Source of the DNA: an uncultured Acetatifactor sp.
Lineage (GTDB): Bacteria > Bacillota > Clostridia > Lachnospirales > Lachnospiraceae
Reading direction: 5' to 3'
Length of the DNA: 8,090 bases
NCBI GenBank assembly: GCA_910585665.1
Contig: CAJUFI010000102.1
Coordinates: 1-8,090 of the forward strand
Made by a program: the position numbers and the translations under genes. Shown piece by piece: positions 6,191-8,090 of this stretch; position 1 is the first letter of the stretch; each line of letters begins with the position of its first letter. The notes under the pieces were generated by a model, which saw nothing but the letters and a program-made list of their open reading frames with translations, made no database searches and had not been told where the DNA came from.

Positions 6191-8009
6191 GCTCCGTCCG
6201 CAGAATCACTTCCTGCTGCATCTTGTCCGAAAGCCTGACGAAGTAGTCGCTGTACCCGCCGATGCGGACCAGGAGATCCTCATACTGCTCCGGATTTTTC
6301 CTGGCTTCCAGAAGCATATCCGCATCCACCACATTGACCTGAATCTCAAAGCCGCCCCGCATCATGTACGCCTTGATCATTGCCATTACGGTGGCATAGG
6401 AATCCTTTTCAAAAGAGTTCCTGGAAAACTTCATGTTCACCGCCACCCCGCCGATGAACTCCTTGTGGGACCATTTCGTGCTGGAAAGGATGGAAGCCGT
6501 AGGCCCTTTCGTCTCCCGTCCCTGGGCAGCGCCGGAGCCGTCCCCCAGAGGGCATCCGGCCAGCCTGCCGTCCGGCGTGGCTCCTGTCCCCTCTCCCAGG
6601 ACAGTGTGCATAATCCAGCAGAACGCGCTGGGCACAAAGTTCATGTCCTCATAGGCATCTGTATATTTCCTGCATTCGGCCACAATGTAATCCGTGATGG
6701 CGATGCTCCACTTATCCGCCCTGTCATCGTCATTGCCGTACTTGGGCACCTTGTGGAGCATCTCCAGCCGCTCCTTTTCGTAGCCCTGGAAATCGCACTC
6801 CAGCATCTTCCTGATTTCGGCAATGCTGTAGCGCTTCTCCCCGAACACCAGCGTCTCCACCACCGTAAGGGAGTCCACAAGGTTCGCCAGTCCCACGAAA
6901 CTGGGCATAATCCAGCCATACCTGGCGCCCCCCTGCTCGATGTCTTTTCCCCGCTCCAGGCAGTCATTCACAAAACAGGACAGCAAAGGCACCATGGATC
7001 TTTCCTCTCTGGCTTTTCGGTATTCCACCTGGGCCGCCAGTTCCCGTCCAATCCGTCGGTCCAGCCTGCGCTTGCTCTCCTCCCACATATCCTCCATGCA
7101 ATCGTATTCCCTGTCCATGGAATCCAGCAGCGGCTCCATGAGGTTGATGTAGGGGCTCGCCACCCAGACGCCGGAAGAAGCCGCCGGCGTAATCTCCACA
7201 CAGGTGGAATGTATGTAATCATGGCTTTCATTTTCCGGCAGGCCGTATATCTGCAGTCCCTGGGAAATGATGTCCTCGTTGAAGATGGCCGGGTGGGAAC
7301 AGCCCTTTGCCAGAATCTCACAGGCCCGTTTCAGGTACAGATCCGGCATTTCCTTCGTATAGCACAGCCCCACGGACGGATAGACCAGGCGGATATCGGC
7401 AATCACGTTCATGCACAGCAATGTCAGCTCATTGGCCACAAGCTTACCGTTCCTGTCGCGCCCGCCCACCATGTAGCCGCTGGACAGGCCGCTGGGCACA
7501 CGGTTGTTGATCTGGATTCCCAGGCAGTCCAGGAGCACCTGGGCCTGGTCGGATGTGATTTTCCCCGCGTCCAGATCCTTCTGGTAATAGGACAGCAGAT
7601 ACTTATCCGGATGCCCCAGCTGGAACTGCTGGGACGCAAAGTACCGCTCCGGATCCATGGACAGGCAATAGGTGACAAAATGCACGGACTGCACCGCCTC
7701 CCAGAAGCTCTCCGCCGGGTGCTCCGGCACGCGGCTGCAGATGCGGGCCAGCTCCAGAAGCTCCTCCCTCCGCTCTCCATCGGTCTCATTAAGCTTTTCA
7801 TCGATGCTCCGGCTGATGCCCTTGATGCCCTGTTGCAACAGCAAATCATAATCTATCGCCATATGGGAATCCTGTCCATCATGGGCGAACTGTTTCGATG
7901 CATACTCCCGTAAGGATTCCCACTCCTTGCGCTGTTCCTCCGTCAGCGGACGGCAGCTTTTCCCCAGAATCAGCTCCCCGGAATCGATGTTCGGCTCCAT
8001 CTGTTCCAT
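6180..8009 (-). CDS. Glycyl radical enzyme (pyruvate formate-lyase family), 5'-truncated
   Basis: The 609-residue frame covers nearly all of a glycyl radical enzyme. Such enzymes use a backbone glycyl radical to make a thiyl radical that starts a lyase or dehydratase reaction on the substrate under anaerobic conditions. Visible features: the early GELILG segment (11-16), the active-site loop HSTCVEITP with C270 and the general-base-like E272, VPKYGNDDDRAD (421-432), GATPDGRLAG (476-485) and the radical loop VRIGGYSDYF with G585. The C-terminus is complete. The C-x-E motif resembles dehydratase-type members rather than true pyruvate formate-lyase (adjacent Cys-Cys). The substrate is unknown. 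The frame stays open upstream of the ATG for four codons (YEAA, fitting the family) and then enters the repeat at 8020, where TAG stops it. The ATG at 8009 has no ribosome binding site. The N-terminal helices are therefore lost, and the matching activase is also broken, so the gene is probably non-functional. Confidence 0.88.
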   Translation of the reverse strand: MEQMEPNIDSGELILGKSCRPLTEEQRKEWESLREYASKQFAHDGQDSHMAIDYDLLLQQGIKGISRSIDEKLNETDGERREELLELARICSRVPEHPAESFWEAVQSVHFVTYCLSMDPERYFASQQFQLGHPDKYLLSYYQKDLDAGKITSDQAQVLLDCLGIQINNRVPSGLSSGYMVGGRDRNGKLVANELTLLCMNVIADIRLVYPSVGLCYTKEMPDLYLKRACEILAKGCSHPAIFNEDIISQGLQIYGLPENESHDYIHSTCVEITPAASSGVWVASPYINLMEPLLDSMDREYDCMEDMWEESKRRLDRRIGRELAAQVEYRKAREERSMVPLLSCFVNDCLERGKDIEQGGARYGWIMPSFVGLANLVDSLTVVETLVFGEKRYSIAEIRKMLECDFQGYEKERLEMLHKVPKYGNDDDRADKWSIAITDYIVAECRKYTDAYEDMNFVPSAFCWIMHTVLGEGTGATPDGRLAGCPLGDGSGAAQGRETKGPTASILSSTKWSHKEFIGGVAVNMKFSRNSFEKDSYATVMAMIKAYMMRGGFEIQVNVVDADMLLEARKNPEQYEDLLVRIGGYSDYFVRLSDKMQQEVILRTEHAL

Positions 8010-8019
8010 GGCGGCTTCG

Positions 8020-8042
8020 TAAGGAATTGTCTACAAATAACT
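8020..8042. repeat. Copy of the mobile-element end, interrupting the glycyl radical enzyme gene
   Basis: These 23 bases (TAAGGAATTGTC then TACAAATAACT) are identical to 59-81. Beyond 8042 the sequence differs from the 62-161 element (CATACTTCGCATACTG..., AT-rich to the window end), so this is the end of a different family member, possibly a longer element. It starts exactly where the glycyl radical enzyme frame stops resembling its family. The element would extend to the right, outside the window. Confidence 0.65.
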
Positions 8043-8090
8043 CATACTTCGCATACTGATATATGCTAAAGAATTATAAAAATCAATTGC

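Noticed and set aside
6189..7913. A 574-codon open frame on the plus strand opposite the glycyl radical enzyme
   Set aside because: It is the antisense shadow of a gene with strong codon bias; its translation is His/Pro/Arg-rich with no family motif, whereas the minus strand encodes a clear enzyme.
6180..8009. Calling the enzyme a true pyruvate formate-lyase (pflB)
   Set aside because: The active-site loop has a single Cys followed by Val-Glu rather than the adjacent Cys pair of pyruvate formate-lyase.
59..8042. The 23-bp direct repeats as attachment sites of an integrated element spanning the window
   Set aside because: There is no integrase, relaxase or phage gene between them, the left copy is one arm of a small palindromic element, and a third diverged copy exists, so repeat-family ends explain them better.

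Overview
The window looks like chromosomal DNA of a gut-type Clostridia (Lachnospiraceae-like) bacterium. This rests on moderately GC-rich genes, AGGAGG-type ribosome binding sites, a CapA-family lipoprotein, a membrane-anchored trypsin-like protease with Ig-like domains, and a glycyl radical enzyme next to a remnant of its activase. That assignment is inference; there is no rRNA or other marker gene. All recognisable full-size genes lie on the minus strand, so transcription runs from high to low coordinates.

Layout in transcription order. (1) 8009-6180: glycyl radical enzyme with intact active-site Cys and Gly-radical loop, but its 5' end is cut off at 8020 by a repeat sequence. (2) 6190-5912: the C-terminal third of its radical-SAM activase; the part that would carry the Fe-S cluster is missing. 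(3) 5778-5749: a hairpin terminator closing this decayed two-gene unit. (4) 5449-3983: CapA-family lipoprotein with a long low-complexity stalk. (5) 3877-2336: signal-anchored, three-Ig-domain trypsin-like protease with its own good promoter at 3952-3924. (6) 2060-837: metal-dependent amidohydrolase with an in-frame 18-bp tandem repeat in its N-terminal part. (7) about 778-357: GNAT acetyltransferase whose best ATG is one base out of frame. A likely terminator follows at about 224-172.

The main unexplained structure is a small family of mobile-looking repeats. A 100-bp imperfect palindrome at 62-161 is bounded by TAA/TAA and looks like a miniature inverted-repeat element. A diverged relative lies inverted at 2248-2325. 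A third copy of the terminal sequence starts at 8020, exactly where the glycyl radical enzyme gene is broken. The identical 23-bp repeat near both ends may also be why the sequence ends here, since assemblies tend to break at repeats.

Functionally, the lipoprotein and protease are both predicted to face outward and are only about 105 bp apart, so they may form a surface module. The amidohydrolase and acetyltransferase are close enough to be co-transcribed. The glycyl radical enzyme pair looks like a dying locus. I did not find a convincing new multi-gene system; the strongest novelty lies in the repeat family and the two independent 5' truncations in the radical-enzyme locus.
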